A stretch of DNA of 64,000 nt, taken from NCBI GenBank assembly GCA_900470095.1, contig UBZM01000005.1:75583-139582 (forward strand), read 5' to 3'. The position numbers and the translations under genes were made by a program. The stretch is from Hyphomicrobiales bacterium (GTDB taxonomy: Bacteria; Pseudomonadota; Alphaproteobacteria; Rhizobiales; Beijerinckiaceae). The first letter of the stretch is position 1; each line of letters begins with the position of its first letter. The notes beneath the pieces were generated by a model. It was not told the DNA's origin and made no database searches. It worked only from the letters and a program-made list of their open reading frames with translations. Shown here piece after piece: positions 15,620 to 24,145 of the stretch.

Positions 15620-16954
15620 TCAGTTCGTGAATGCGGCGAGCCGGGGGATGTCGAGGCCAAAGCGCTCGCGCAGGCTGGTTTCCTCGTAATGTCGGCGGAA
15701 CAGCCCTCGCTCCTGCAGGACCGGGATCACCAGATCGACGAAATCGTCGAGCCCGTCGGGCATCGAGGCCGGGATCAGGTTGAAACCGTCGGCAGCGCCC
15801 TGCTCGAACCATGATTGCAGGTCGTCGGCGATCGTCTGGGGCGAGCCCATGATGATGCGATGGCCATGGGAGGCGATCGCGAGCGCAGCGAGTTCGCGCA
15901 GCGTGTAGTTCTCGGCGCGCGCCTTGTTCAGCAGCAAGCGCACCCGGCTCTCGCCATGGATGCGTTCGCCCGGCTCCGGCACCGGCCCATCCAGCGGATG
16001 GCTGGACAGGTCATAGCCCCAGCGCCCCGACAGCTGGCGGATGCCTGCGGCGATGTCGGTATGCTCCTGCATCGCCGCGAATTTCTCGCGTGCCTCGGCA
16101 TCGGTCCGCCCGACGATCGGCATGATTCCAGGCAGGATCGGCAGGCCCGGCGCCTTGCGTCCGGCGGCTTTCGCCGCCTCGCTCAGCGCCTCCCTGTAGA
16201 CGTGGGAGTCGGCAATCGTGTCCTGCGCAGTGAAGGCGAGATCCGCCTCGGCGGCCGCGAGCCCGATGCCGTCGCGCGAGGAGCCGGCTTGCACGATGAC
16301 CGGATGACCCTGCGGCGGCCGCGAGATATTGAGCGGCCCGCGCACCGAAAAATGCGCGCCCTTGTGCGCGAGCAGGCGCACCCGCTGCGTATCGAGGAAC
16401 GTGCCGGATTGCCTGTCCATGACGAGGGCATCATTGGCCCAGCTGTCCCACAGGCCGCGGACCACCTGCACGAACTCCCGGGCGCGCTCATAGCGGGCGG
16501 CGTGATCGGGCAGGGCGCTGAGGTTGAAATTCTCGGCGGCCCGGTCCGATTGGGTCGTGACGACGTTCCAGCCGGCGCGGCCATGGCTGATATGGTCGAG
16601 CGATGCGAGCTGCCGGGCTACGTTGTAGGGTTCGGAGAAGCTGGTCGAGATCGTGCCGACGAGGCCGATCTTCGAGGTCGCGACAGCGAGCGCCGAGAGA
16701 AGGGTCAGGGGCTCGAGCCCGCCGGCCTTGCCCTGCGCGCCGGGCTCCGGGCCAGCCAGATTGTCCGCCACGAAGAACATGTCGAACAGCCCGTCCTCGG
16801 CCTTGCGGGCGATCCGGATCGCCCAGTCGATATCCTCGGGGTGCCCTTGCGCGGTGTCTTGCCGCCACGCCGCCGGATGCCGCCCGATCGGCTGGTGGAA
16901 CAGGCCGAGATGGAGCCGGCGGGGCTTGCGTGCGTTTCGGTCGGCGATCGTCAT
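15620..16954 (-). CDS. FMN-dependent monooxygenase, NtaA/SnaA/DszA family
   Basis: A 444-residue bacterial luciferase-like monooxygenase. The length and motifs (LHLGLFHQPIGRHPAAWR, FDMFFVADN, SEPYNVARQLASLDHISHGRAGWNVVT, ISRPPQGHPVIVQAGSS) place it in the NtaA/SnaA/DszA/SoxA group, which uses FMNH2 from a separate reductase to oxidise aminopolycarboxylates, dibenzothiophene sulfone or alkylsulfones. No flavin reductase gene is next to it. The ATG at 16954 has GAGAAG upstream; a TTG at 16969 was rejected. It lies 37 bp downstream of the importer permease, so it is probably cotranscribed and acts on the imported compound, likely by C-S or C-N cleavage. Confidence 0.85.
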   Translation of the reverse strand: MTIADRNARKPRRLHLGLFHQPIGRHPAAWRQDTAQGHPEDIDWAIRIARKAEDGLFDMFFVADNLAGPEPGAQGKAGGLEPLTLLSALAVATSKIGLVGTISTSFSEPYNVARQLASLDHISHGRAGWNVVTTQSDRAAENFNLSALPDHAARYERAREFVQVVRGLWDSWANDALVMDRQSGTFLDTQRVRLLAHKGAHFSVRGPLNISRPPQGHPVIVQAGSSRDGIGLAAAEADLAFTAQDTIADSHVYREALSEAAKAAGRKAPGLPILPGIMPIVGRTDAEAREKFAAMQEHTDIAAGIRQLSGRWGYDLSSHPLDGPVPEPGERIHGESRVRLLLNKARAENYTLRELAALAIASHGHRIIMGSPQTIADDLQSWFEQGAADGFNLIPASMPDGLDDFVDLVIPVLQERGLFRRHYEETSLRERFGLDIPRLAAFTN

Positions 16955-16991
16955 GGACTTCTCAAGCAAAGGGAATGGAGAGGGGCGGCGC

Positions 16992-17882
16992 TCAATCGAG
17001 GCGCGGGTCGAGATGGTCGCGCAGCCAGTCGCCGAGCAGGATGACGCCGAGCACGGTCAGCGTGATCGCGATGCCGGGGAAGGTCGCAACCCACCAGCTG
17101 GTCGCCAGGTACTGGCGTCCCTCGCTCAGCATTTGGCCCCAGGAGATCTCGGGTGGCTGGATGCCGAAGCCGAGGAAGCTGAGGGAGGATTCCGCCAGGA
17201 TGACGGTGCCGACATTCATGGTCGAGACGACGACGAAGGAGGATAGGATATTGGGCAGGATGTGCCGCAGGATCAACCCGAGCGGGCGCGCCCCGATCGA
17301 CCGCGCGGCTGCGATATAGTCCATTTCCTTGACGCTCAGGACGTCGGCCCTGACGATCCGGGCGCAGCCGACCCAGTTGGTCGCGGCGATGACGACGACG
17401 AGCGGCACGAGCCCCGTTCCCGCGACGAGGGCGACGACGAGCATGAACAGCATCGTCGGGATCGCCAGCATCGCGTCGATCACGCGCATGATCAGCGCAT
17501 CGACCCTGCCGCCCGCCATGCCCGCGAGCAGGCCGAGCGACAGGCCGATCAGGCTGGAAAGGGCGACGGCGGCGAGGCCGACCGTCAGCGAGGTGCGCGC
17601 CCCGAAGATGATGCGGCTGAGCAGGTCGCGTCCTTGGCTGTCGGTTCCCAGCAGGTGTCGCGGATTGCCGCCCTCGAGCCAGGCCGGCGGGAGCAGCTTC
17701 AGCGAAAGGTTCCGCCGCAGCGGATCGAGCGGCGCGAGATGGTCGGCCAGCAGCGCGGTGACGGCGATGGCGGCGACGATGGCAACGCCGGCGAGGCCCG
17801 CCTTGTTCGACAAGAGCGAGCGCAGCAGGCGTGGCAGGCGCGGGATACGGGGGAGCGGGAGGGATATCTGCATGGTTTTCAC
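16992..17882 (-). CDS. ABC transporter permease, DppC type
   Basis: A 296-residue inner-membrane permease of the peptide/opine/nickel importer family (second permease, DppC/NikC). It has the N-terminal cytoplasmic segment with one helix, the family signature LLGTDSQGRDLLSRIIFGARTSL and the EAA loop (DYIAAARSIGARPLGLILRHILPN). Two starts are possible, GTG at 17882 and ATG at 17873; neither has a strong ribosome site, so the choice is open. It is ten bases downstream of the DppB-type gene. No ATPase gene is in this cluster, so the importer must borrow one encoded elsewhere. Confidence 0.87.
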   Translation of the reverse strand: MKTMQISLPLPRIPRLPRLLRSLLSNKAGLAGVAIVAAIAVTALLADHLAPLDPLRRNLSLKLLPPAWLEGGNPRHLLGTDSQGRDLLSRIIFGARTSLTVGLAAVALSSLIGLSLGLLAGMAGGRVDALIMRVIDAMLAIPTMLFMLVVALVAGTGLVPLVVVIAATNWVGCARIVRADVLSVKEMDYIAAARSIGARPLGLILRHILPNILSSFVVVSTMNVGTVILAESSLSFLGFGIQPPEISWGQMLSEGRQYLATSWWVATFPGIAITLTVLGVILLGDWLRDHLDPRLD

Positions 17883-17892
17883 GTGAGGGCGA

Positions 17893-18810
17893 TCAATGCC
17901 GCAGGCGGGGATCGATCAGCCGGTAGAGGGCGTCCGTCGTCAGGTTGATCGTCAGAGCCATGATGGTGATGACGAACACCGCGATCTGGATGACCGCCAT
18001 GTCCTTGGTGTAGACCGCCTGCACGACGAGCTGGCCGAGACCCGGCCAGGAGAACACCGTCTCCGTGACCAGAGCCCCGCCAAGCAGCGCGATGGCATGG
18101 AGCGAGGTCATGGTCAGGGCCGGGATCAGCGCATTGCGCAGGCCGTGGCGGAGGATGATGAAGATCTCCGGCACGCCCTTGGCCCGGGCAGTCCGGATAT
18201 AGTCCTGGCCCATGATCTCCAGCAGGCTGGACCGGATCAGTTTGGTCAGCTCGGCGGCAAAGCCGGTGCCCAGTGTCAGCGCCGGCAGGATCAGATGCGC
18301 GAAGCTGCCGCTGCCGGAGACCGGAACCAGCCGGAGCCACACGCCGAAGACGAGGATCAGCATGATGCCGACCCAGAAATTCGGCATCGCCTTGCCGAGG
18401 ATCGTCACGGCGGAGATCGCGAAATCCGGCATGCTGTTGCGCTTGAGCGCAGCGAAGATGCCGGTCGGCAGGGCGATGAGGATCGCGACAATGAGGCCGC
18501 CCGCCGTCAGCGTCAGGGTTGCAGGGATGCGTTCGAGCACGACCGGCAGGGCATCCGTGCCGTAGCGATAGGAGACGCCGAAATCCCCGGTCAGGATGTT
18601 GCCCATGTAGCGGAGATATTGGACATACCAGGGCCGATCGAGCCCCCATGCCGCGACCAGCACGAGGCGGTCTTCTTCGCTGGCATCCTCCGGGATCAGC
18701 AGCGCCGAAGGATCGCCCGTCAGGTAGACCAGCACGAAGACGATCAGCGAGACGATGTAGAGCACCGGCACGAATTGCAGCAGGGCCTTGAGGGGAGACC
18801 GTCCGCTCAT
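17893..18810 (-). CDS. ABC transporter permease, DppB type
   Basis: A 305-residue first permease of a peptide/nickel-type importer. It shows the N-terminal helix, a periplasmic loop (LTGDPSALLIPEDASEEDR), the motif GDFGVSYRYGTDALPVVLERIPATLTL and the EAA loop (DYIRTARAKGVPEIFIILRHGLRNALIP), all typical of DppB/NikB. Its ATG at 18810 overlaps the stop of the binding-protein gene (ATGA), so translation is coupled. It pairs with the DppC-type permease downstream. The substrate is unknown but probably the compound oxidised by the monooxygenase at 15620-16954. Confidence 0.88.
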   Translation of the reverse strand: MSGRSPLKALLQFVPVLYIVSLIVFVLVYLTGDPSALLIPEDASEEDRLVLVAAWGLDRPWYVQYLRYMGNILTGDFGVSYRYGTDALPVVLERIPATLTLTAGGLIVAILIALPTGIFAALKRNSMPDFAISAVTILGKAMPNFWVGIMLILVFGVWLRLVPVSGSGSFAHLILPALTLGTGFAAELTKLIRSSLLEIMGQDYIRTARAKGVPEIFIILRHGLRNALIPALTMTSLHAIALLGGALVTETVFSWPGLGQLVVQAVYTKDMAVIQIAVFVITIMALTINLTTDALYRLIDPRLRH

Positions 18811-20327
18811 GGGCGCGAGACGTCCTCGGCCGCGATCATCTCGTCGAAGCGCCCGGTATAGATGATGCGATCGCTCACGCCGTAGATCGATTGCGGGAAG
18901 AGCAGGCCGATGCGGACGCGCTGTTCGGCGACGATCTGCTGGCCCTGCTGCGAGATGGCGATGCGGTCGGCCTCGCTCTTCGCCTGGCGCACGGAGGCGG
19001 CGAGCTTCTCGAAGCTCTCGTCCGACCAGTCGTAGTGACGCTTGAAATTATCGACGAAGAGGGTCGAGGCATCGGTATAGGAGCCCATGCCCCAGAGATA
19101 GAGCTCGCCAAAACCGTCGCCGACGACCTTGTTGTTGTAGACGGTCCAGTCGAGCACCTCGACCTGCGCCCGGAAACCGGCATCCTCGAGATAGCCGGCG
19201 ACCGCCTCGACGATCTCCCGATCCTTCACATAGCGGCCGCTCGGCGTGCTGATCTTGATGGCGGGACGCTTGCGGTCGCTGTAACCCGCCTCGCGCAGCA
19301 GCGCCTTCGCGCGCTCCGGATCGAAGCGGATGTCGCGGCTCAGCTCCGGGGCAAAGCCCGGGATCGCCGGCGGGAAGAAGCCGCGCGTCGCCCCGCCATG
19401 TCCTTCCAGCACCTGCTGCACGATGGCATTGCGGTCGATGGCGAGGTCGATCGCCTCGCGGACGCGCGGATCACCCGTGACGCGGTCCTTGCCGGTGCGG
19501 ACATGCAAGGCGAGGTTGCGCGCGATGTCGAAGGTGATGGCGCGCGTGCCCTTGTTGTCGTTCAGGCGCGCGATGTCCTCCGGCGGGACGTTCACGGCGA
19601 TGTCGACGCCGCCCGTCAGGAGCTCGGCCACCCGCGTCGTGGTTTCGGGGATCGAGCGGATGACGACGCCATCCCATTTCGGCGTGCCGCCCCACCAGCG
19701 CGGGTTCTTCGCCAGGACGACGCGGTCGGATTTGACCCATTGCCTGAAGACATAGGGCCCGGTGCCGACCGGCTGCTTGAAGAACTCGTCCTTGCCTGCC
19801 TTCTCGAACGCTGCCTTGGGCAGGATGCCGGCACCGTTGCCGACGAAGGCGTGCAGCAGCAGCGTATCGGGCCCGTCGGTTTCGATCCGCAGCGTGGTGT
19901 CGTCAGGGGCTTCGACCGCCTTGATCCGGCGGAATTTGCCGGAGCTGATCAGCTTCTTGTCCTGCTGCGACCGCTCGATCGTGAACTTGACGTCCTGCGC
20001 GGTGAATTTGTCGCCATTGTGCCAGTAGACGTCGTCGCGCAGCTTCAGCGTCCAATGGATATTGTCGTCGCTGCTCCAGGAGAGGGCGAGGCGCGGGGTG
20101 AAGCGCAATTGCCCCTGGCTGAAATCCTTGTTGACCAGGTAATCGTAGATGTTCACCAGCGCCGACTCGGTACTGTTATTGCCGTGATTGGCCGGATCGA
20201 GCGAAAGGATGTCGTTTCCTTGCGCTATAGTCAGCGTCTCGGCCGCCGCTATCTTTTGAGGGCCTGCAAAGATCAGCGCTGCCGACATGGCCAGGACCGG
20301 CCAGCGGATCAAAGCGAACAGACTCAT
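18807..20327 (-). CDS. ABC transporter substrate-binding protein, DppA/OppA type
   Basis: A 506-residue periplasmic solute-binding protein of family 5. A signal peptide (MSLFALIRWPVLAMSAALIFAGPQKIAAA) precedes ETLTIAQGNDILSLDPANH. Family motifs follow: LRFTPRLALSWSSDDNIHWTLKLRDDVYWHNGDKFTAQDVKFTIERS and VGTGPYVFRQWVKSDRVVLAKNPRWWGG. Members bind peptides, nickel chelates, opines, glutathione or other amphipathic solutes. It is the first gene of the minus-strand unit binding protein, DppB, DppC, monooxygenase. Together the four genes make an uptake-plus-oxidation module. Confidence 0.88.
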   Translation of the reverse strand: MSLFALIRWPVLAMSAALIFAGPQKIAAAETLTIAQGNDILSLDPANHGNNSTESALVNIYDYLVNKDFSQGQLRFTPRLALSWSSDDNIHWTLKLRDDVYWHNGDKFTAQDVKFTIERSQQDKKLISSGKFRRIKAVEAPDDTTLRIETDGPDTLLLHAFVGNGAGILPKAAFEKAGKDEFFKQPVGTGPYVFRQWVKSDRVVLAKNPRWWGGTPKWDGVVIRSIPETTTRVAELLTGGVDIAVNVPPEDIARLNDNKGTRAITFDIARNLALHVRTGKDRVTGDPRVREAIDLAIDRNAIVQQVLEGHGGATRGFFPPAIPGFAPELSRDIRFDPERAKALLREAGYSDRKRPAIKISTPSGRYVKDREIVEAVAGYLEDAGFRAQVEVLDWTVYNNKVVGDGFGELYLWGMGSYTDASTLFVDNFKRHYDWSDESFEKLAASVRQAKSEADRIAISQQGQQIVAEQRVRIGLLFPQSIYGVSDRIIYTGRFDEMIAAEDVSRP

Positions 20328-20552
20328 GGAAACGACGCCTTTGCCTTCGAGATTATCGGGATTGGCGCCAAATTAGCCTGCGCTATCCGGAAAAGGTCTT
20401 CAAATGCACGGCGATATCGACAGAGATCCTCTCCGATCATGAGGACGGGCAGAAGTTTTGTTGTCGGCGCGGCCTACGGGAGGGCGGCAGAGTCGCGCGG
20501 GATCATGCCTGCGCTCTCCAACCGCCGATCGCAGCGGTTCCCCCGGCTGCTC

Positions 20553-21191
20553 TCAGCGCTTCCGTGCCACGAGGAAGGGCCGGGCATCCCGGCCGCGCGA
20601 GGCGTGGCGCTCGCGCCCGATCATCTCGAACCCCGCGGCCGCGATCTCGCGCTCGAGATCCTCCGTGCTGAGGAAGCTGACATAAGGCGCCTTGCCGATG
20701 CGCTGCATCAGCGGCACGGCCAGGCGCAGGAGCGGGTTCATCTCCTTGAGGCATGGCGTCTTGGAGATGAAGATCCCACCAGGCTTCAGCAGCCGATGGA
20801 GGCCGGCCAGGGTCTCCTCCCGCGCCGCGATCAGATGCAGGACATTGAACCCCAGCGCGACGTCGAATGTCGCGTCGGGCTCCGAAATCGCAGCGGGTGT
20901 CGCGACCTCGAACGCGACATTGCCGCAATCAGCCGCTTGCGTCTTGCCCCGGGCGATCGCGATCATCTCGCCGGAGATGTCGGTCGCCACGATGCGCCCG
21001 ACATGCGGGGCGAGTCGCAGCGCCGTGGTGCCGGTGCCGCAGCCGAATTCGAGCACCGTATCGCTGCCCTTTAGGTAATGCTGCGTGCGCTCCAGCGTGC
21101 GCTCATAGCCGGCCATGTCGGCGATCGGGCCTACGGCGTATTTCCGCGCGGCCCGGTCCCAAAAGCGCGTGTCTTTCGCGATCTGTGTCAT
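20553..21191 (-). CDS. class I SAM-dependent methyltransferase
   Basis: A 212-residue methyltransferase. The SAM-binding motif I is VLEFGCGTGTTALRLAPHVG; the acidic residue of motif II is in IVATDISGEM, and LGFNVLHLI plus LLKPGGIFISKTPC form the later strands. The protein resembles the UbiE/Tam-like group with unknown acceptor. The ATG at 21191 follows GGGAGGCGGCC, a good ribosome site. The same frame is open upstream to an ATG at 21374 and would add 61 residues with five cysteines, so an alternative longer protein cannot be excluded. It is divergent from the siderophore-interacting protein gene. Confidence 0.83.
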   Translation of the reverse strand: MTQIAKDTRFWDRAARKYAVGPIADMAGYERTLERTQHYLKGSDTVLEFGCGTGTTALRLAPHVGRIVATDISGEMIAIARGKTQAADCGNVAFEVATPAAISEPDATFDVALGFNVLHLIAAREETLAGLHRLLKPGGIFISKTPCLKEMNPLLRLAVPLMQRIGKAPYVSFLSTEDLEREIAAAGFEMIGRERHASRGRDARPFLVARKR

Positions 21192-21386
21192 GGCCGCCTC
21201 CCGTCGCTGCGCCTTAGCACAGGCGCAAGCATGGAACATTGCAGCGCTCATCGTCGCGGAAACCGCGCAGGCGAGGGCGCGCAACTGCGGCTCCGTCGGA
21301 ACGCCATGCCTGGAAATGCAGTCCTCGCAGTCAACGCCAGCCGCAGGAGACTGAGTAGCCGGGTCTTGGCGCATAGCTGCTCTCGA

Positions 21387-21416
21387 TTAGATATAGTCTA
21401 AATAAATCAAAGACTA
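21387..21416. promoter_or_regulatory. candidate iron-responsive operator (two overlapping dyads)
   Basis: In the AT-rich stretch between two divergent genes, TTAGA-N5-TCTAA (21387-21401) overlaps TAGTCT-N11-AGACTA (21394-21416). The first dyad resembles the TTAGAA/TTCTAA halves of the iron control elements bound by Irr in Rhizobiales. The position, 77-106 bp before the siderophore-interacting protein start, fits iron regulation. No site scoring was done. Confidence 0.35.
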
Positions 21417-21492
21417 AGCCGCTTGCAGGCTGCGCGGCTCCGTGGAAGAAGCGCCGGTGCTGGTTGTCCGATGCGCCGGGGTGAGTGAGACC

Positions 21493-22245
21493 ATGACGGA
21501 AAATCCGTTCCACGAGGCGACGCTGGTCGCGCGCCGCTACCTGACGCCTGGCATGATCAGGCTGACTTTTTCCGGCGAAGGCCTGGCGCGCTTTCGCTCG
21601 ACCGGGATCCCGGATGAATATATCCGGCTGTTCTTCCCCGATCCCGGCACGGGCGAGCTCGTCCTGCCGACGATCGATGCCGAGGGCCGCTGGGTCTTCC
21701 CCGAGGAACGGCAGCGCCTCCGCTATTCCACTTACACGGTCCGGAGCTTCGATAGTGCTCGCTGCGAACTCGAGATCGACCTCGTGGTACACGATGGCGG
21801 CAAGGCCAGCGACTGGGCGCGCGATGCAGAGCTTGGCGAGCGGATCGTGATCAACAATCCGCGCGGGCTCTATGCCCGGCCGGACGCCCTGGACCGGCAG
21901 ATCCTGATCGCGGACGCCACCGGCCTGCCGGCCGTCGCCCGGATTCTCGAACAGACGCCGGAGCATGTCGCCAGCCGGGTCTTCATCGAGGTCGCGGACG
22001 AAACCCACCGGCAGCCCCTGCCGGATCATACCGGGCTCAAGACGACCTGGTTCCATCTCCCCGATGGCAACCCGGATCGCAGCCGCCTCATCGACCTCCT
22101 GCCCGCCGAGCAATTCGATGACGGACGGACCTATCTCTGGGCCGCGGCCGAGAAGTCCGTCGTCAGGACATTGCGCGCGCAATCTGAAGAGCTGAAGCAA
22201 TCAGGCGCGGAGCGCCAGAAGATCGTGGCCTATTGGGCGCGCTGA
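21493..22245 (+). CDS. siderophore-interacting protein / ferric-siderophore reductase
   Basis: A 250-residue cytoplasmic flavoprotein of the ViuB/SIP family that releases iron from ferric siderophores by reduction. The FAD site is visible as YTVR (81-84) and the following HDGGKASDWA (100-109); the C-terminal half is a short NAD(P)H-binding-like domain ending RTYLWAAAEKSVVRTLR. The ATG at 21493 matches the family start (MTENPFHEATLVARRYLTPGMIRL). The frame stays open upstream, but only a GTG without a good site is available there. A palindromic AT-rich element lies upstream, and no receptor or siderophore biosynthesis gene is nearby. Confidence 0.87.
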   Translation: MTENPFHEATLVARRYLTPGMIRLTFSGEGLARFRSTGIPDEYIRLFFPDPGTGELVLPTIDAEGRWVFPEERQRLRYSTYTVRSFDSARCELEIDLVVHDGGKASDWARDAELGERIVINNPRGLYARPDALDRQILIADATGLPAVARILEQTPEHVASRVFIEVADETHRQPLPDHTGLKTTWFHLPDGNPDRSRLIDLLPAEQFDDGRTYLWAAAEKSVVRTLRAQSEELKQSGAERQKIVAYWAR

Positions 22246-22514
22246 GCATCGCCTGGAGAAGTGGATCGCGGTTGTCGAGAAAGCCGATGATCCAGTGTTG
22301 AAGCGGGCCTTGCGGTGCTGGGACGATGGAGCGCTCGCGATGATCTCGTGAGCGGCGGGCCCGCGCCAGCCCCGGTGATGGTTGGGTCGATTGGGAGGTG
22401 ACGCCGGCCGGATGGCGCGCTCGACCGGCCAATCTCTTTGCCGCGATGAGTCCGCTCACGAGGAACCTCCAGCTTTCCCGGCGGTTCTCCGGCGAGAAGC
22501 AAGAGGAGGTCGTC

Positions 22515-22700
22515 ATGCGTGATGGACGCGGAAACAAGCTGTCGCCGGAAGAACAACAGAAAGTGAAGTCGATCCAGGGGGCGCCGGACAAGGAGTCCTT
22601 GAACAAGGTCTCGATCAATCCAGAGGTTAGGGATACGGGGTCGGCCGACAAACCGGATCCGAAACCGGGCGAGAAGACTGCTATCGGCGGCGCTGAATAG
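22515..22700 (+). CDS. small hydrophilic protein (61 aa)
   Basis: A 61-residue, strongly hydrophilic protein (MRDGRGNKLSPEEQQKVKSI ... DTGSADKPDPKPGEKTAIGGAE) rich in Lys, Glu, Pro and Gly, and likely disordered. The ATG at 22515 is preceded by a near-perfect ribosome site (GAGGAGGTCGTC), which decides the start against the longer open frame. No family was recognised. Small disordered proteins of this type in Rhizobiales are often stress induced, but that is not shown here. It is monocistronic, between the siderophore-interacting protein and RidA genes. Confidence 0.62.
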   Translation: MRDGRGNKLSPEEQQKVKSIQGAPDKESLNKVSINPEVRDTGSADKPDPKPGEKTAIGGAE

Positions 22701-22903
22701 AGGCACGCCTTCTTCCGTGTCCCGCGCCACTCCGATGCGACGCGCGAGGAAGCCGCAATCCTACGGCCGCGACCGTAGCATTGCGGCATGACTACCGCAG
22801 CGGCCTGGGAGTAGAGATGCGGCATACCAAGTGCCGGGTTCTCGTCGCGCCAAGAGCGCGTCGCGGCGATCTCGATCAGGCATGCGCAACGGGAGTAGCC
22901 GCC

Positions 22904-23296
22904 GTGAAAAGACAGATCATTCGTGTCGAACCGCTGGCGAGCTATCTTGAAAGGTACAAGGCGCCGACATCGACGGTCACCAGGCACGGCGATACGATCT
23001 ACGTATCCGGCGCGCCGCCATTCGATCCGGAGACAGGCGAGATCTATACGGGCGGGATCGAGCGCCAGACGGAGCTTGTCCTGGAGCAGATGAAGCTCTG
23101 CGTCGAGACGGCTGGCTCCTCCCTCGACGACGTCCTGAAGGTCAATGTCTACGTCACCTCGGTCGAGATGTACCCGGCGGTCAACGAGGTCTATCGCCGC
23201 TTCTTTCCCGGGGATCCGCCAGCCCGGATCTTCATCAACGTCCCGGCCTGGAATGGCGGCTTCGACATCGAGATGGATTGCATCGCCGCCGTGTGA
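22904..23296 (+). CDS. RidA family protein (enamine/imine deaminase)
   Basis: A 130-residue RidA/YjgF/UK114 protein. The core GDTIYVSGAPPFDPETGEIYTGGIERQTELVLEQMKLCVETAGSSLDDVLKVNVYVT and the C-terminal PARIFINVPAW...DIEMDCIAAV are diagnostic. The family arginine that binds the substrate carboxylate is R216 equivalents in PPARIFI. RidA proteins hydrolyse reactive enamines released by PLP enzymes, or act in specific catabolic pathways. The start is GTG at 22904, after GGGAG. It is 29 bp upstream of the ABM protein gene, so the two may form an operon. Confidence 0.88.
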   Translation: MKRQIIRVEPLASYLERYKAPTSTVTRHGDTIYVSGAPPFDPETGEIYTGGIERQTELVLEQMKLCVETAGSSLDDVLKVNVYVTSVEMYPAVNEVYRRFFPGDPPARIFINVPAWNGGFDIEMDCIAAV

Positions 23297-23325
23297 TGCG
23301 AGGAGCGCGGTCCGAGGAGAAGCCG

Positions 23326-24006
23326 ATGTTCTCTGTGATCTTCGAAGTGCATCCGGCGCCGGAGCAATGGGATGCCTATCTCGGTGTGGCCAGGTCGCTG
23401 CGGCCCGAACTCGAGGCGGTGGATGGTTTCGTCGACAATATCCGCTATCGCAGCATGACCCGCGAGGGCTGGCTGCTCTCGCTCTCGGGCTGGCGTGACG
23501 AGAAGGCGGTGGTGCGCTGGCGCACGACGATGCGCCACCACTTCGCTCAGGAGAAGGGCCGGTCCGGCATCTTCCTCGACTATCACCTGCGTGTCGGCGA
23601 GATCACGCGGGACACGCAGATCCCGGAAGGCCAGACGCTTCAGCAGCAGCGTCTCGACGAGACGCAAGCGGGCGAGGGGACGACGGTCACGCTGGTGACC
23701 GGGCCAAGGCCTGCAGAGTTGGGAGAGCACGCGGATGCGGCCGAGTGCGCGGCGTCTCTCGGCCTGCTCCCGGAAACGGATGGCCTGCTGTCATGGGATG
23801 TGTTCGACGCGGTGCTGACGCCCGGCGACCTTATCCTGCTGCTGTCCTGGCGCGACGAGACGGCGGCGAAGGGCTTTCAGGACAAGGCATCGCTCGCCGC
23901 ACAGAGGTTGCGCCATGTGCGTGTCGTACGCGACTATGGCATGTTCGATCGGCGCGAGGCCCCGCAATATTACCCCGATGTGCCGCCGCGGCAGCGAGCC
24001 GGATAA
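23326..24006 (+). CDS. two-domain antibiotic biosynthesis monooxygenase (ABM)-like protein
   Basis: A 226-residue protein with two ferredoxin-like ABM halves. The first (residues 1-100) starts MFSVIFEVHPAPEQWDAYLGVARSLRPELEAVDGFVDNIRYRS and has LLSLSGWRDEKAVVRWR; the second (about 110-205) repeats the pattern with LLLSWRDETAAKGFQDKA and LRHVRVVRDYGMFDRREAPQYYPD. Dimeric single-domain ABM proteins oxidise quinones or bind haem; this one is an internal fusion. The function is unknown. The ATG at 23326 follows CGAGGAGAAG. It is close downstream of ridA and may share its transcript. Confidence 0.78.
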   Translation: MFSVIFEVHPAPEQWDAYLGVARSLRPELEAVDGFVDNIRYRSMTREGWLLSLSGWRDEKAVVRWRTTMRHHFAQEKGRSGIFLDYHLRVGEITRDTQIPEGQTLQQQRLDETQAGEGTTVTLVTGPRPAELGEHADAAECAASLGLLPETDGLLSWDVFDAVLTPGDLILLLSWRDETAAKGFQDKASLAAQRLRHVRVVRDYGMFDRREAPQYYPDVPPRQRAG

Positions 24007-24145
24007 GAACGGGGGAGAGACGAGGCATCGCCTTTCCAGGCCCGGTCGGCATCCTGGGTCATGCCGCAAAGGCATGGTGACCGCGTTTTGAGAATCTGCA
24101 TATTCGGCAATTCGGCGTGTAAAACTGGATTCCGAGGATACTCTG

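Noticed and set aside
18891..21074. 727-codon plus-strand frame across the binding protein and methyltransferase
   Set aside because: Acidic/Arg-rich shadow on the opposite strand of two well-supported genes.
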